From Alnus glutinosa (taxonomy: Eukaryota; Streptophyta; Magnoliopsida; Fagales; Betulaceae): a DNA stretch of 64,000 nt. The stretch is taken from NCBI RefSeq assembly GCF_958979055.1, contig NC_084886.1:3801001-3865000 (forward strand), in the 5' to 3' direction. Within the stretch, counting starts at the first letter, position 1, and the number at the start of each line of letters is the position of its first letter. Shown here piece after piece: positions 1 to 11,049 of the stretch. The notes below the pieces were generated by a model, which saw only the letters and a list, made by a program, of their open reading frames with translations, did not search any database and was not told where the DNA came from. The translations under genes were made by a program, and so were the position numbers.

Positions 1-1461
1 TGCCAATGAACCTTTCCAAATTGGCCATATAGCATTCAACAATGTAACTTCATGTGAAATTATTGGACGAGTGCAAATCATAGCGTATTTAATGCTCTTA
101 ATTGCACTAGAGTAAGGAACACATGAGATGGACTCCTCAATCTGCAGTGATGAAGTTGCTGAAAGTTCGAAATGAGTGTCAGGTGGAGTATACAATAGTT
201 TCGAATTCTACGTACCAAAACATTGAAACACCTTCTCAATGTACTTTTATGTGACAAGTGCAATTTTCCCACTTCCCATCCAGGTGTATCTACATCCCCA
301 ATTTTTCCCCCCCCTCCTGTGACGCCTAAATCTTTCTTTTCAAACGCACTACCCAATTGAGTCTTCAATATATTAATCCGTATCATGCTTTTCATAGCAA
401 TAAGTATATCATCAATATAGGGCAATAAGTAACAAAAGAACCATTTGAAAATTGTGGTATACACAATTATCATAGTTACTTCTACATTTGCCTTGTTCAA
501 TCATGAAGTTGTCGAAACGCTCGTACCATTGTCTGAGAGGTTGTTTGAAACGATATAATGATTTCTCCAACCTATGAACATGGTCTTCTTTTCCTTTAAT
601 AATGAACTCCTTTGGTTGATGCCTAAGCTCACTAAGTAAAAACAATATTGTCACATCTGGTTCAAGTTCCAAATTAAATAGAACAACCATGGCAATCAAC
701 ATGTGAGTAAGAGCTATGCTTCACAACATGTAAGAAAATTTAATTAAAATCCACACTCTCTTTGACTGTCACCCTTTGCGACTAAATGTGCTTTGTACCG
801 CTTCTTTACGCTCTATGGTAGTTTTAACAATTTCAAGTTTAATTCTTATGAAGAGATTCAATCTCCTCATATGTGAGAACACATTGTGCAAACTTGTCAC
901 ACTTGATAACTTATGAATAGGTAGAAGGCTCTTGAACTCTAGTTTCCTTTGCCACATTAAGTGCATACGCTACTAAATCTATATAGTCAGCCAATGACCT
1001 TTAGCTCAAAGGACTTCCTCCCTTTGTAATAAGGTGGATGATGTGGTCGTGCGTTCAAGTCCCACTAAGTGCGTGTAACTTACCAATAAAAAATCGTCTA
1101 CACAGTTATATCTCTGAGTTGGTCTAATCAGCCTCATTTGTCTACTAGTCACAATACCGTACTCCTGCTCTTCTTGTGGATTATCATTAGAACTTTAATT
1201 ATGTACATCTTTTGAGTGTCATTTTGTACCCCTGTGAAGCTTCCACTTAAAGCTCCACCTCATTATAACATTGTTTCTTTTTTGCAGAGACAATAGACTC
1301 CTTCCTTGAGTAAAGCATGGAAAATTCATAAAAAAAAAAATCCCTACTACTATAAATTTGGGTGATTTAGGATCAGAGTGCCATACTAATCCTTTCACTA
1401 CATAGACATATCTATCTGAAAAATATACATTTCTTTGCCCAAAGCTCAAGGTTACCATCAT
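1..1461 (-). mobile_element. Decayed Ty1/copia retrotransposon pol, minus strand
   Basis: Read on the minus strand, three pol pieces appear in the expected order. An integrase C-terminal piece lies at 1219-1461 and contains SDPKSPKFIV, the usual copia sequence before the reverse transcriptase linker. A reverse transcriptase piece lies at about 412-702 and contains KGKEDHVHRLEKSLY and QWYERFDNFM; the catalytic YxDD motif survives as YIDD near 410. A reverse transcriptase/RNase H junction resembling VPYSSAIKSIKYAM lies at about 1-180. Frameshifts and stops break the frames, so it is dead. A tRNA-like SINE candidate sits between the integrase and reverse transcriptase pieces. The element continues left of the window; no LTR was identified for this copy. 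Confidence 0.8.
985..1100 (+). mobile_element. Possible tRNA-derived SINE fragment
   Basis: An A-box-like sequence (TAGCTCAAAGGA, about 1002) is followed some 50 bases later by a B-box-like GCGTTCAAGTCCC (about 1051). The segment ends in a short ACCAATAAAAAA tail. This is the layout of a tRNA-derived SINE head. It cannot be folded into an intact cloverleaf, so it is not called a tRNA gene. It lies in the linker part of the copia remnant, consistent with a later insertion. The evidence is limited to these short motifs. Confidence 0.35.
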
Positions 1462-2140
1462 TTACATGACACATGGTGAATTTTATATAATTATTATTGA
1501 ATATATATATCGGGAGGTTATGAGCCTTATAACACATGGTGACATTACAATGAAGAAAATTGCTGCGGTGGAAAATGTAGTAGATATGTTGACTAAACCA
1601 ATTCATTTTCTCAAGTTTAACCATTGTTTGGACTTGACTTGTGTTTGTATCTTGTGATTTCCCTTGGGGGTTTTAGAAGAGACGTCACGAGTGATTTTGT
1701 GTTGTGATTTGATAAAATTCAAGTCAATTTGGAGATTTGTGATTTGACTTGAAATCTATCAAGTTCAAGTCACGTGAACGTGAAAGTACCTTTTTTTTTT
1801 TAATAAAATATAGGAAGAGAAAGCATTAAATGCTCTTGTAGAAGTCCTTTTCCTAACCGAATATGTCTTTATCTCAAGTGGATTTTTTTGGCAGCCTACA
1901 CTAAAGACCTAGTCACCTTTCACTCGTACAGAAAGGAATATGTATTTTGCCAGGGAAAAAGAGTGAAACGATAGAGAATTTTCAGTTACTCCATGGCTCA
2001 CGTGAGAAGCAAAGAATTTCTGTCTTTTCAGTTGGCTTCTCATTTTTGTATCAAGTCATTGCACGAGAGAGTTAGAGAAAATTGTCTTTAATGAAAAGCT
2101 CTCTTTTGTGAGAATATGAAGCTTTGTGTGTATATTGGGA
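1462..2140 (+). mobile_element. Ty1/copia 3' end: RNase H C-terminus and probable LTR, plus strand
   Basis: On the plus strand, 1466-1657 encodes the very end of a copia polyprotein: the ITMKKIAAVENVVDMLTKP segment followed by a LxKFNHCLDL-like tail and a stop. This is the opposite orientation to the copia pieces at 1-1461, so two copia remnants abut head to head at about 1462. The DNA after the stop (about 1660-2140) probably belongs to the polypurine tract and 3' LTR, but no matching 5' LTR is in the window and its borders are uncertain. Confidence 0.65.
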
Positions 2141-2768
2141 TTTTGGGTTTGCATGGTTTTTTTCTTCACTACTATTTTGTACTTCATCATATGATAGTGG
2201 AATTTCTTCCTGATCATCTTCGCTTGTGGATGTAGGTTTTTGAAGCCGAACTCATAAATCTTGTTTTTTTTTGTATGATTGGTATATTCTATTCTGTTTT
2301 TTTTTTTTTCTTTTTTCCTACTTCTTTGTGATCCAAAATATGAAGTTATCTTAACAAGATCTAACTGATCATTTGCTTTTATATAAACAATAACCTGTCA
2401 ATTATATAGTTTTAAAGGCTTTACCCCATGTATGTCTCTCAGCTTCAAAAGAGAACTCTTTTTTTTTTAGCAAATTTAAATTATCCAACTTTGTTGAATT
2501 TATTTTAACTGGAGGGATTTGCGAATGACCGAAATTTTACTCTTTTTTTTTTTATTCTTTTTCTTTTTTATATGTAATGCAATTGTAATTATTAATAAGA
2601 GTTATAATGCATGCGTATGATTGGTTAAATTTTAGGAATATATTCATGTATAATTACTTTTGGACAGGCATGAAGGTTTAACTTATTTTGTGATTAAGCA
2701 CTAACTAAATGCCGTCATTTGTTTGAATTTCCCTTTAATTGTTTCCGTTTATTGTTGATGTTGTTTAG

Positions 2769-2959
2769 TGGACTTGATGAAAGAGGGTGGCACTGTGATC
2801 CTGCGTAATGCTAAAATTGACATGTTCAAAGGATCAATGAGGCTTGCTGTGGACAAGTGGGGGCGTGTTGAAGTCACTGAACCTGCCGATTTCACTGTGA
2901 AGGAGGATAACAACCTGTCACTGATTGAATATGAACTTGTGAATGTTGTGGAAGAGTGA
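2769..2959 (+). CDS. At4g28440-like OB-fold protein, final coding exon (partial gene)
   Basis: After a splice acceptor (TTGTTTAG, ending at 2768) the frame encodes 63 residues in which a leading split codon gives Val-Asp-Leu-Met. The stretch NAKIDMFKGSMRLAVDKWGR and the end SLIEYELVNVVEE are characteristic of the C-terminal half of the plant At4g28440-like family. These are small proteins of about 150 residues with an OB-fold resembling single-stranded-nucleic-acid binding proteins; their function is poorly known. The frame ends at a TGA at 2957-2959. The earlier exons were not found between 1 and 2768, which is copia and AT-rich DNA. The gene therefore starts left of the window with the copia debris in an intron, or this is an orphan exon. 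About 400 bases of likely 3' UTR follow. Confidence 0.75.
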
Positions 2960-3399
2960 CTTTCCTGGACAGTGTTTACTTTCCTATTACATCCTGACCC
3001 AAAAATAAAATGAATGCAGAAAAAGAAAATTACTGTTCTCTATGGGGCACCCGAATTCTCTCGAATGCTTGTTAAAGTTCACGTTTAGGTAGACGAAATC
3101 TGGAAGCTAGTACTACCGAAGTTGTTTCTACCTTTGCTACAGATGCGGTGGCACCATCGGTTGAACCTCCAAGCAGATGGCGATGGCTGCAGCAGCTTGA
3201 TTAAGATGAAGCAACTGGCTTTTGGATCTTTCTTTTGTTTCTTTACTATCTATTTCTTTTTGGAGAGTATATGTTATATTGCCTATCACATTATGCATTT
3301 TGATATTAATATTATGCGCTCCTCCATGTCTCTATGTACTCTGTATAACTCACTGTTTTTTTTTTGGCCTGCATGACGTTTCTATTTTCATGTTCTTTT

Positions 3400-6300
3400 T
3401 CTGTGAAGTTGTATCTGCGTGTGCCCGCCTGCAAAATTCATTATTCTTGATGGGCCAAGTGTCATAGGAATTGGGTATGATGAAATTTCCAGGTGTTGGT
3501 TTGGGAATTGAAAAGTGTGATGGAGTGGGATCCCTGCAATGGAGCATTTCTGCCTTTTAATAATTTGGATAGGGAATTGTGGAGGATTTCCATCCGTCTA
3601 TGATTCCTCTAAACAACTCCAGTTGCAACAGTAATGGAGAAAAAGTTGTTTAGTGGGTGGGACTAGTTAGTTTGGTGAGAATGTGGTTTGTGTCCGTGAA
3701 TTATACCACTGGGGCCTCAAGGATTTGGTGGCCTACTATATTTTTAATGCCATAGTAGGTTTAGCGGTAGTATTATAAAAAGAGCAGGATTTGAAATTGG
3801 CCAACCCTCTTCTAGTCTTCTTTACACGATGAAAAAAACAAAAGAAAAAAAGAAAGAAGAATGTCATACCAAGTGTTTAACGTCTTGTTCATCTCGTACG
3901 GGCCCTTACTGTGTTTGTAGGCTGGTAGTTTGCTAGCCTACTGCTTCCAAGTTCATAATATGTTCACTCATACGAACACAACTCGATCGGTACGTTGGCT
4001 GTTCGTAACCCTAGCCCCTTTGCATGTAGAGTGTCGTGGGATTAGGATTGGCTGCAATTGCCTATTCGAATTGCAGAATATTGCTCCACCCTGGCAGAAG
4101 AGAGGACTTTGATAGGGATTATTTCTTTGAATAGGTGCTCAAGCAGTCTTAGACCTGCGTGGGCGCGTCGACCCCAAGGGTTGATCTCTTAATTATCTGT
4201 CCGGTTGCGAGATAGGCAATTACAGGGAATTTCAGTCTGACTCTCATGTTGGAGCCAAAGTATATGTTAGGTGGCCGGCCGGCTGCAATGCTTAAGAACG
4301 AGTTAGCTGATTAATGCTCTAACTATGTCAAGAAGAAGCTTAATATTAATCTTCTTTTTTTTTTTTTTTTTTTGTCTCACATGTTCGATCATGAGCATTA
4401 TACCATTTTACCATGCATTCCCAGATCATTAAGAAGCCGATGATAGGCAGTGTGGGGGGGTTGATTTTGAAAGTAGGTGCGGTGCATGTATCACCCGCGA
4501 TAATTAAACCCGTGATTAAGATAATATAAACTTTCTGGGGGTAGTTGAAGTGAGAGATTAGAGGCCGGGTTCTTAATTAATACACCCATTTTGCGACAAA
4601 AGAAAAAATTCAGAGTACGTAGAAGAAACAAATAGCAGCAGCTTATCCATCGTTGTGTACGATATGTCGTCTCTTCGGTCAGTGGCCCAGTTGGATCACT
4701 TGGATGTGTTGCGCGCATAACTGGCCGGTTATGGCAACAATTGGCCCTACACCTCCTACTCCAACTGGCAACTACCACCTTCTTTGTCTTTGCGCAAGTG
4801 GGACTCCAGCTCCACACATTATCATGCCCTCGATCAACACTAGCTAGTGAATGGACCACTCACATGGCTCATATATATCTATATGTATATAATGAACAAA
4901 AAAAAAAAGAAAAAAAGAAAAAAAAAGCACCAAAACAATATGAAGAAGAAATAATGCACCGCGCAAAATAGATCGAGAAACAAATATGTGATCATGGGTA
5001 TTACGATTGACAGACGTCACGGGAATATATGTTGAATTGGAAAGGGTATAGTGAAAGGAGTCTGATGTACGCACGTAGACAGCATATATATCAAGAAGAA
5101 AGACAGGAAAACCATGTTAATGTAACGATCGATGCTTGGCCGCACGTACATGTCCTTTGTTGTCTGCTCCATTTTTGGTTACTTGGAAAGTTTCTTTTCA
5201 TCATTCTCTGATTGTCATGAATACGTCAGTCATCGATCACTAGCTAGCTCCAGGGATAAATTCCAATGCAAAAATTCACATGGTTAGCATTTTACTATCA
5301 CATATATAATTTTTGATGGATTTCTCGCTAGTGCTTTGAATTATTTTAGTAGCCACCTTGAAGATAAATTGAGTGCATGTACGTAGGTTGGCAGGGGTGG
5401 CGCTTCACATGTTAAAAAAAGGTTCCCAGACTGAAATCTTATCGTGCTGTGGGCCTTGGAGTACGTGTGATCACTGCAAATTATGGCCATAGATTTTTCT
5501 AGAAGTGTACTCGATGGCTTAAGCTTGTCACCTACACCACCACTCAAAGAGCCTCATTGCATGTCTGAAGAGTTACGCTCGATCGTTCATAAGGTGCAAA
5601 TTAAACCCTAAATTTTAATGCAGAAACAACTACCTCATGATGAGAGATTATCAAGGTGTTACAGTAAAGGAAATGAGTTAGTCCACATCTATCGATCAAA
5701 TTAATCCCATCTGCAGATTCTTTTAATTTGGAAGGTTACTTCGTGGAAATTAAGGCCCAGAGAAAAAAGCCAACACTCGATCCTATATATATATATATAT
5801 ATATGTTGTTTTGTTTCTCTCTTTACGCCACTTGATTTGACATCATACTGACTATTTTACACCTATTAACCTGATATATAAAATCGATGGAGGAAAAATG
5901 TAGAAAGAGTTTCACGCAATGCAGGAATTATGATACGCAGTAAAATGTTGCTTAAAATACTAATTGCTTATATATATAAGTATTAATCATATATATAATG
6001 CAGGAATTATGATATGCAGTCATATGCATGTAGCACCATAATAACTGATCAGTGTTTGACTAGAATCAGTTTTTCACAATTAAAAAATGCTTTTGATTTC
6101 CCTTGAGGGTTTATCTGTTCATCGGTTTTGCAAATGTACTTGTCTCCCTCTCTCTCTCTCTCTCAAAGTATTTTCTTATGAAAAAAAAGGGCATTACCTT
6201 AGTTACATACTGAAACACTCTGACTGAAAATAAAACCCAATTAATGTTGGCACAACTTGCACGTAGTTGGTAGAATCTTTCCAAGTATAATCATAAACTT

Positions 6301-7500
6301 AGCTTCGAAGTTTGTGATGGGTTTGTCATTTCTCGAGATCAACGGCTGAGCATGTGAGATCACATGAGGTTAAAAAGTTTAAATAAACTTTGAGATCCGC
6401 ATCTCCTCCTAATGATATAACTGCATGTTGTTTTAACTTTTTTCTGTATGTCGACAGGAGATCACCTTAGATTATTGAGAACCTTCCTTAAGATTATCAA
6501 CATGAACAGTCTTGTAACTCCCCATTGCACATTTTCACTGCCAATCACAATCACCAATATTTTCAACAATTTGTTTACTAATATCATCAGCTCCACAAAG
6601 ATTCCAAAACTAGTCTATATATGCTGGACTTTTATATGATTATGACCAGATAACATGTGGATTCATGCACCATGGTTAATTATGTTTAGTCAAACGGTAA
6701 CACTGATATTTCTTGCATGACTTTGTGGATACATATACACCATGGTTAATTATATATATATATCCACAAAGTCTTGGAGTCTTAAGTAGCACACTGGCAT
6801 GGAAAGCAGTGTAGGGGCGGCCACACATGGTAGTTTGCAGGCATAGAAATGTGGGCCAGTGCTAAAAAATAGAAAGCAGGCTTCACCAGCCAGAAAGCAT
6901 TCATAAGACCCCTCTGTATGAATCTATTGCTCAGTTATATGTAATGTGGACGCAAGAATCTGCTTCCCCTTTTAAATTATGGGGCTCCTTTCTTTCTCTA
7001 TCGGAGTTGGTACACACATGCATCCAGAGGGCCGGAGAGAGAGAGAGAGAGTGAGAGATAACGGATCGAGGCATGTAATAACTCATTGATATTAACTAAT
7101 GGGGGCATGTGGGTTTTCCAGCACCTAAACGTGCGTCTTGGTTTTAAAATCAAGTAGCGATTTCAAAACGCGGTTAATAAAAATATGGGATTTGTTAAGC
7201 TTGAAGTTTAGTCATTAAAAACGCACTTTAAACTTGTAAAATCGCTGATCAATGGGCATTGAAAATGAGGGAGAATCAAACGTGATCATTTGTAGAAAAA
7301 GCGGGAAGCAGTAGTGAATGAATGCTAGCCTGAATATGCATGAAAATGTTTTAAGCAGGAATTTGCTTTGGTTGGGCCAACTTTTATGCATTTACTTTAT
7401 CAGGGAAAATGTTCTCCTCGTTTCTCACACCACACGGCACACATAAAGTTGAGATTGGATAAACTTTGGGCATTTTTATAAGAAAGGTTTTCGACATTCT
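3400..7500. other. Intergenic, no supported gene
   Basis: This is AT-rich DNA with short TA and CT repeats (for example 5787-5804 and 6149-6163). Short open frames at 3930-4112 and 4653-4847 have no recognisable domains, splice context or family resemblance and are not called. Confidence 0.6.
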
Positions 7501-7539
7501 ATATATATGGATAGGAAAATGTTAAAATTACAACTCTCA

Positions 7540-7630
7540 CTCAACTATTGCATAACCTTAAGGCACATTGAAATGGAATCTATTGTGTGGGACACACCCC
7601 AATGTACCTCGAGGTTGTGCAATAGTTGAT
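7540..7630. repeat. Foldback MITE, degenerate copy A
   Basis: TCAACTATTGCATAACCTTA at the left is mirrored by GAGGTTGTGCAATAGTTGA at the right, giving an imperfect hairpin of about 90 bases. The same family recurs in better condition at 28891-28981, which shows that this is a dispersed element and not a chance palindrome. Confidence 0.7.
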
Positions 7631-7930
7631 GTAGGGTTGTGAATGAATCAAGGCCCATATGGATAATGTTGAGGTTTTGTTTGTACATGGATAAGACTTT
7701 TATATATTTTTTTTTTTTTAAGTGGTTCATCTTTAATTTCTTCTACCTGAGAAATGATTTGGAATGAAAAGTTGGGTTATGGGATATGGCAGGCAGATTG
7801 GTATATATTAGAGAATTTTTTACTTGGACCATAATTATGTCGGGACATCGCTATACATATATAATTTAAAAGGCATGCGGGAGAGATGAATTATAGCTAT
7901 TCTATCTAGGCATGATCATAGTAGCACTTG

Positions 7931-8385
7931 CCCGTTGGAAGTTACAGAAGAAAGGCCTAGATGGTAGAAACTGCAAGCGTTCTCTCAAATGTGACCGAGT
8001 CATAGCCTGATGGTCAACTATATATATATATATTCACACTTGGGTGGAATTCAATTATTTATACTTAATTGAAAAAAATACCCAAATGTGAAATATATAT
8101 ATATAGTTGGGAGTTATAGAAGAGAGGCCTAGATGGTAGAAACTGCAAGCGCTCTCTCAAATGTATTATATTAGTTATTCACACTTGGGTGGAATTCAAT
8201 TATTTATACTTAATTGAAAAAAATACCCAAATGTGAAATATATATATATAGTTGGGAGTTATAGAAGAGTGGCCTAGATGGTAGAAACTGCAAGCGCTCT
8301 CTCAAATGTATTATATTATTTATTCACACTTAGGTGGAATTCAATTATTTATACTTAATTGAAAGAAATACCCAAATGTGAAATA
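7931..8385. repeat. Tandem repeat, about 145-bp unit, three copies
   Basis: A unit containing GGCCTAGATGGTAGAAACTG, then CTCTCTCAAATGT, then CACTTGGGTGGAATTCAATT and ACCCAAATGTGAAATAT recurs three times. The GCCTAG anchors are at 7955, 8127 and 8272. The second and third copies are 145 bases apart. The first spacing is 172 because of about 27 extra bases (GACCGAGTCATAGCCTGATG and following). Short (AT)n runs lie at the unit junctions. It is non-coding. Confidence 0.9.
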
Positions 8386-8548
8386 TCAAGCTGATTTTTT
8401 TTTTTTTTGCTGAAAAAGATCCACAAAGACTGAAGTGACATTTTAATCATGTGTATATAATTTTCATGAGCATTTTCCATTGCAAGCCGGTTTTTAAGGG
8501 TATATAGATTCTTCTTGTTTAAGTGTAGATTATACAAATGTGATTTAT

Positions 8549-8550
<2 letters not shown>

Positions 8551-8582
<32 letters not shown>
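8551..8582. repeat. Poly(T) tract, about 32 nt
   Basis: An uninterrupted T homopolymer in intergenic DNA. It may be the tail of an old minus-strand retroposed sequence, but nothing recognisable flanks it. Confidence 0.9.
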
Positions 8583-8585
<3 letters not shown>

Positions 8586-9175
8586 TTGATTATATATAGA
8601 CAGAGAAAACGGTTTTTAGTTGTCCATAAAGTTAAAAATAGGGACGGCTCAAAAGTGGATAGTGTGCCTAATTCAAGTTCAAACTTTGTTAAAATATTAA
8701 TTAAAATGAACAAATTTATTATTTTTTATCAGCTTAAGCTTTTGAGATAAGTAATAATTTAATATGATATAAGAATAAAAGTGTTGAATTAATCCGAACC
8801 ATGTTTCTGTAATTTCTACATCTCATTTCAATTAAATATTTTACATGTGGAGCCTCACTTATTAAGGTTGAGTTTGAGCCAACATGTGAGAGAGAATGCT
8901 ATAATATTAATTAAATGATTAAATTCATTAAATATTCCACGTGTTAGACCTTACTTATTAAGGAATAATTTGAACATACACATTAGGAGAGAATATTAAT
9001 TAAATGATCATTTTATATCAATTTTTTTTTTTAAAAAAAAAAATAAGTGGTGATTTAACTGACTTTATAAAATATTAGCCAACAAAAGAGTATTTAATGA
9101 AAGATTTGGCTTAAGTGCTAAAAAAAAAGAAAAAAACCCTACAAAAAATCTATCATAACTTTTTTTTATAGCTTA

Positions 9176-9597
9176 GAGCATTAGCAATAGCTTTGTCTAA
9201 ATCTTATTATCTTCCCTTCATATAGGGAAAACCCCTAAAAAACCGCTTGAATTAGATTCTCTATATATTCCCTAAACTAAGGAAATATCAAAAGAACCAA
9301 AAGTTGTACCTTACATCTAAGGAAGCAAAAGTGGTTCTCTTAGCATTATTTTAATCTAAAAAACAAAACTTAATCTTTCCTCTCTCATTCATCTATCATT
9401 TATTTCAATTATTTGAAACAATATTTAAATAATTTATCTTCTATCTCTCTTTCTCTTAACATTTAATTTAAATAATATTTAAATGATAGGGAAAGTTATT
9501 GTGGAGTGCATTTAAATAGGGAAGCAAAAAATGGTTTAATTCATTAAATTAAAAAAATAAAATAAAAAAAAATTAAGAGAAACTGCTACTAGTGCTC
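9176..9597. mobile_element. Probable MITE, about 420 bp
   Basis: The left end GAGCATTAGCAATAGCTTTG is mirrored at the right end: the reverse complement of the right end reads GAGCACTAGTAGCAGTTTCT. This gives diverged terminal inverted repeats of about 20-28 bases around AT-rich, non-coding DNA. I did not find a convincing target site duplication, so the superfamily is unassigned. Confidence 0.5.
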
Positions 9598-9599
9598 TT

Positions 9600-10990
9600 C
9601 CGGCGCCTAAGCCGAATCCTTTAACGAAACTCCACAAAAATAAAAAAGCTAGTAAAGCTATAAATCATGGGTTAAAGTGATTAATTTTTTTTGGGGGGGT
9701 CAAAATCATTACAGTACTCAGTTTGATAATGGCGTGCTGGCTGTCAAACTTCGAACTGCAACCAAACGGCACATGGTGTAGCTCTTGAATCTCTTGATCA
9801 TAAACATACCCTAGAAAAGGATGCCCACATTTATTGGCTTGCGTTTCCATTTGCAGCAGAATTGAAGGCCATCGATTGGCCATGAAAAGAGGATTTAGTG
9901 TCATCATAGCCGTACAGATATTTGCATCAGAAAAACGAGTAATGGAGGTTTTGTTTGAAGTCCATTCATGGAGTCTGGCTCTGCCAGTTCTGTGCCCAAC
10001 AAACAAATGTGTCAATATTCAGAATATACGTTGCATTGGCAATAAACGAGGATCATTCATTGATGCATCAACCGACTATTAATTATACAGCTTGTGCAGG
10101 GGGTTTGCCAACTCCTTAATTGAATTATGTCTGCAACAAAGTAAATAAATGAGACGAAAAAGGCAATGCTGCATGTGGTTGGATCCGAATTCCAATAATT
10201 TTGATGTTCCGATCGTTAGTAAATGTGAGAGAGTGTTAAAGTTTATTTGTCCGAGCACGTAAGTGGGCTATACGGACATTAAAATTGTTGAGAATCTCTG
10301 TCCAAAAAAAACGTCATAGTGCTACCTTCCGAGGATTAATTTTTCGTGCATAAGCTGTAGCCTCTTGTTTCAATATCTTCACATAAGCATTTATGGGAAG
10401 ATATGCTACTTTTAATTAGCATTGTGAGTGCACATACAGAGATAAATTAGTTAGGTAAACCACCAAAAATCAGTTTAGAAGTTTCTTAGGCCACAAAGAG
10501 CACCCCCCATGAAGGATGCATTAGGTTGCATCCATAGTGAGATATATGTTAACGATGGAGGGCTAATTAATATTGTGTCTACATGACAAAGAAAATGTGT
10601 AAAAAATTGGAAACATCGTCTCCAAAAAATCTTGCAAAAGAAGGGTAAAAAAGCTTCATGAAATTATTTGACTTAACTATCGAAGGCTCTCCCACCAACC
10701 TCATGCCGGTGTCACCTAATGGTCTTTTCCCTTGTTTTGCAGGTGCTCATCGCTCAATCTGACGGGGAAAAATCCGCATCAAAATTAGACAAAGAGATCA
10801 AAATTGTCTTTGATTTCGCCTTCTCCAATTTCATTCTATTTAATTTTGTTAGATCATCATCCAAGCTGAAATATTCGATGGAGGAAGAAGAAGTTTAGAG
10901 GGCTGAAAGAGCATTAACATGTCAATGTTGAAGCTTAAAGGCTAAAAGATGGCAATTTTATTTATTTATTTTTTATGGTTTAGTTTAAAC

Positions 10991-11049
<59 letters not shown>

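Noticed and set aside
1002-1075. Possible tRNA gene
   Set aside because: Only the A- and B-box-like motifs are present; acceptor and anticodon stems cannot be formed, so it is treated as a SINE candidate.
7931-8385. CRISPR-like array
   Set aside because: The units are 145-bp direct tandem copies without unique spacers, in a plant nuclear context.
9665-10082. Overlapping 116- and 82-residue frames
   Set aside because: They conflict on opposite strands, lack known domains, and have no promoter or splice context.
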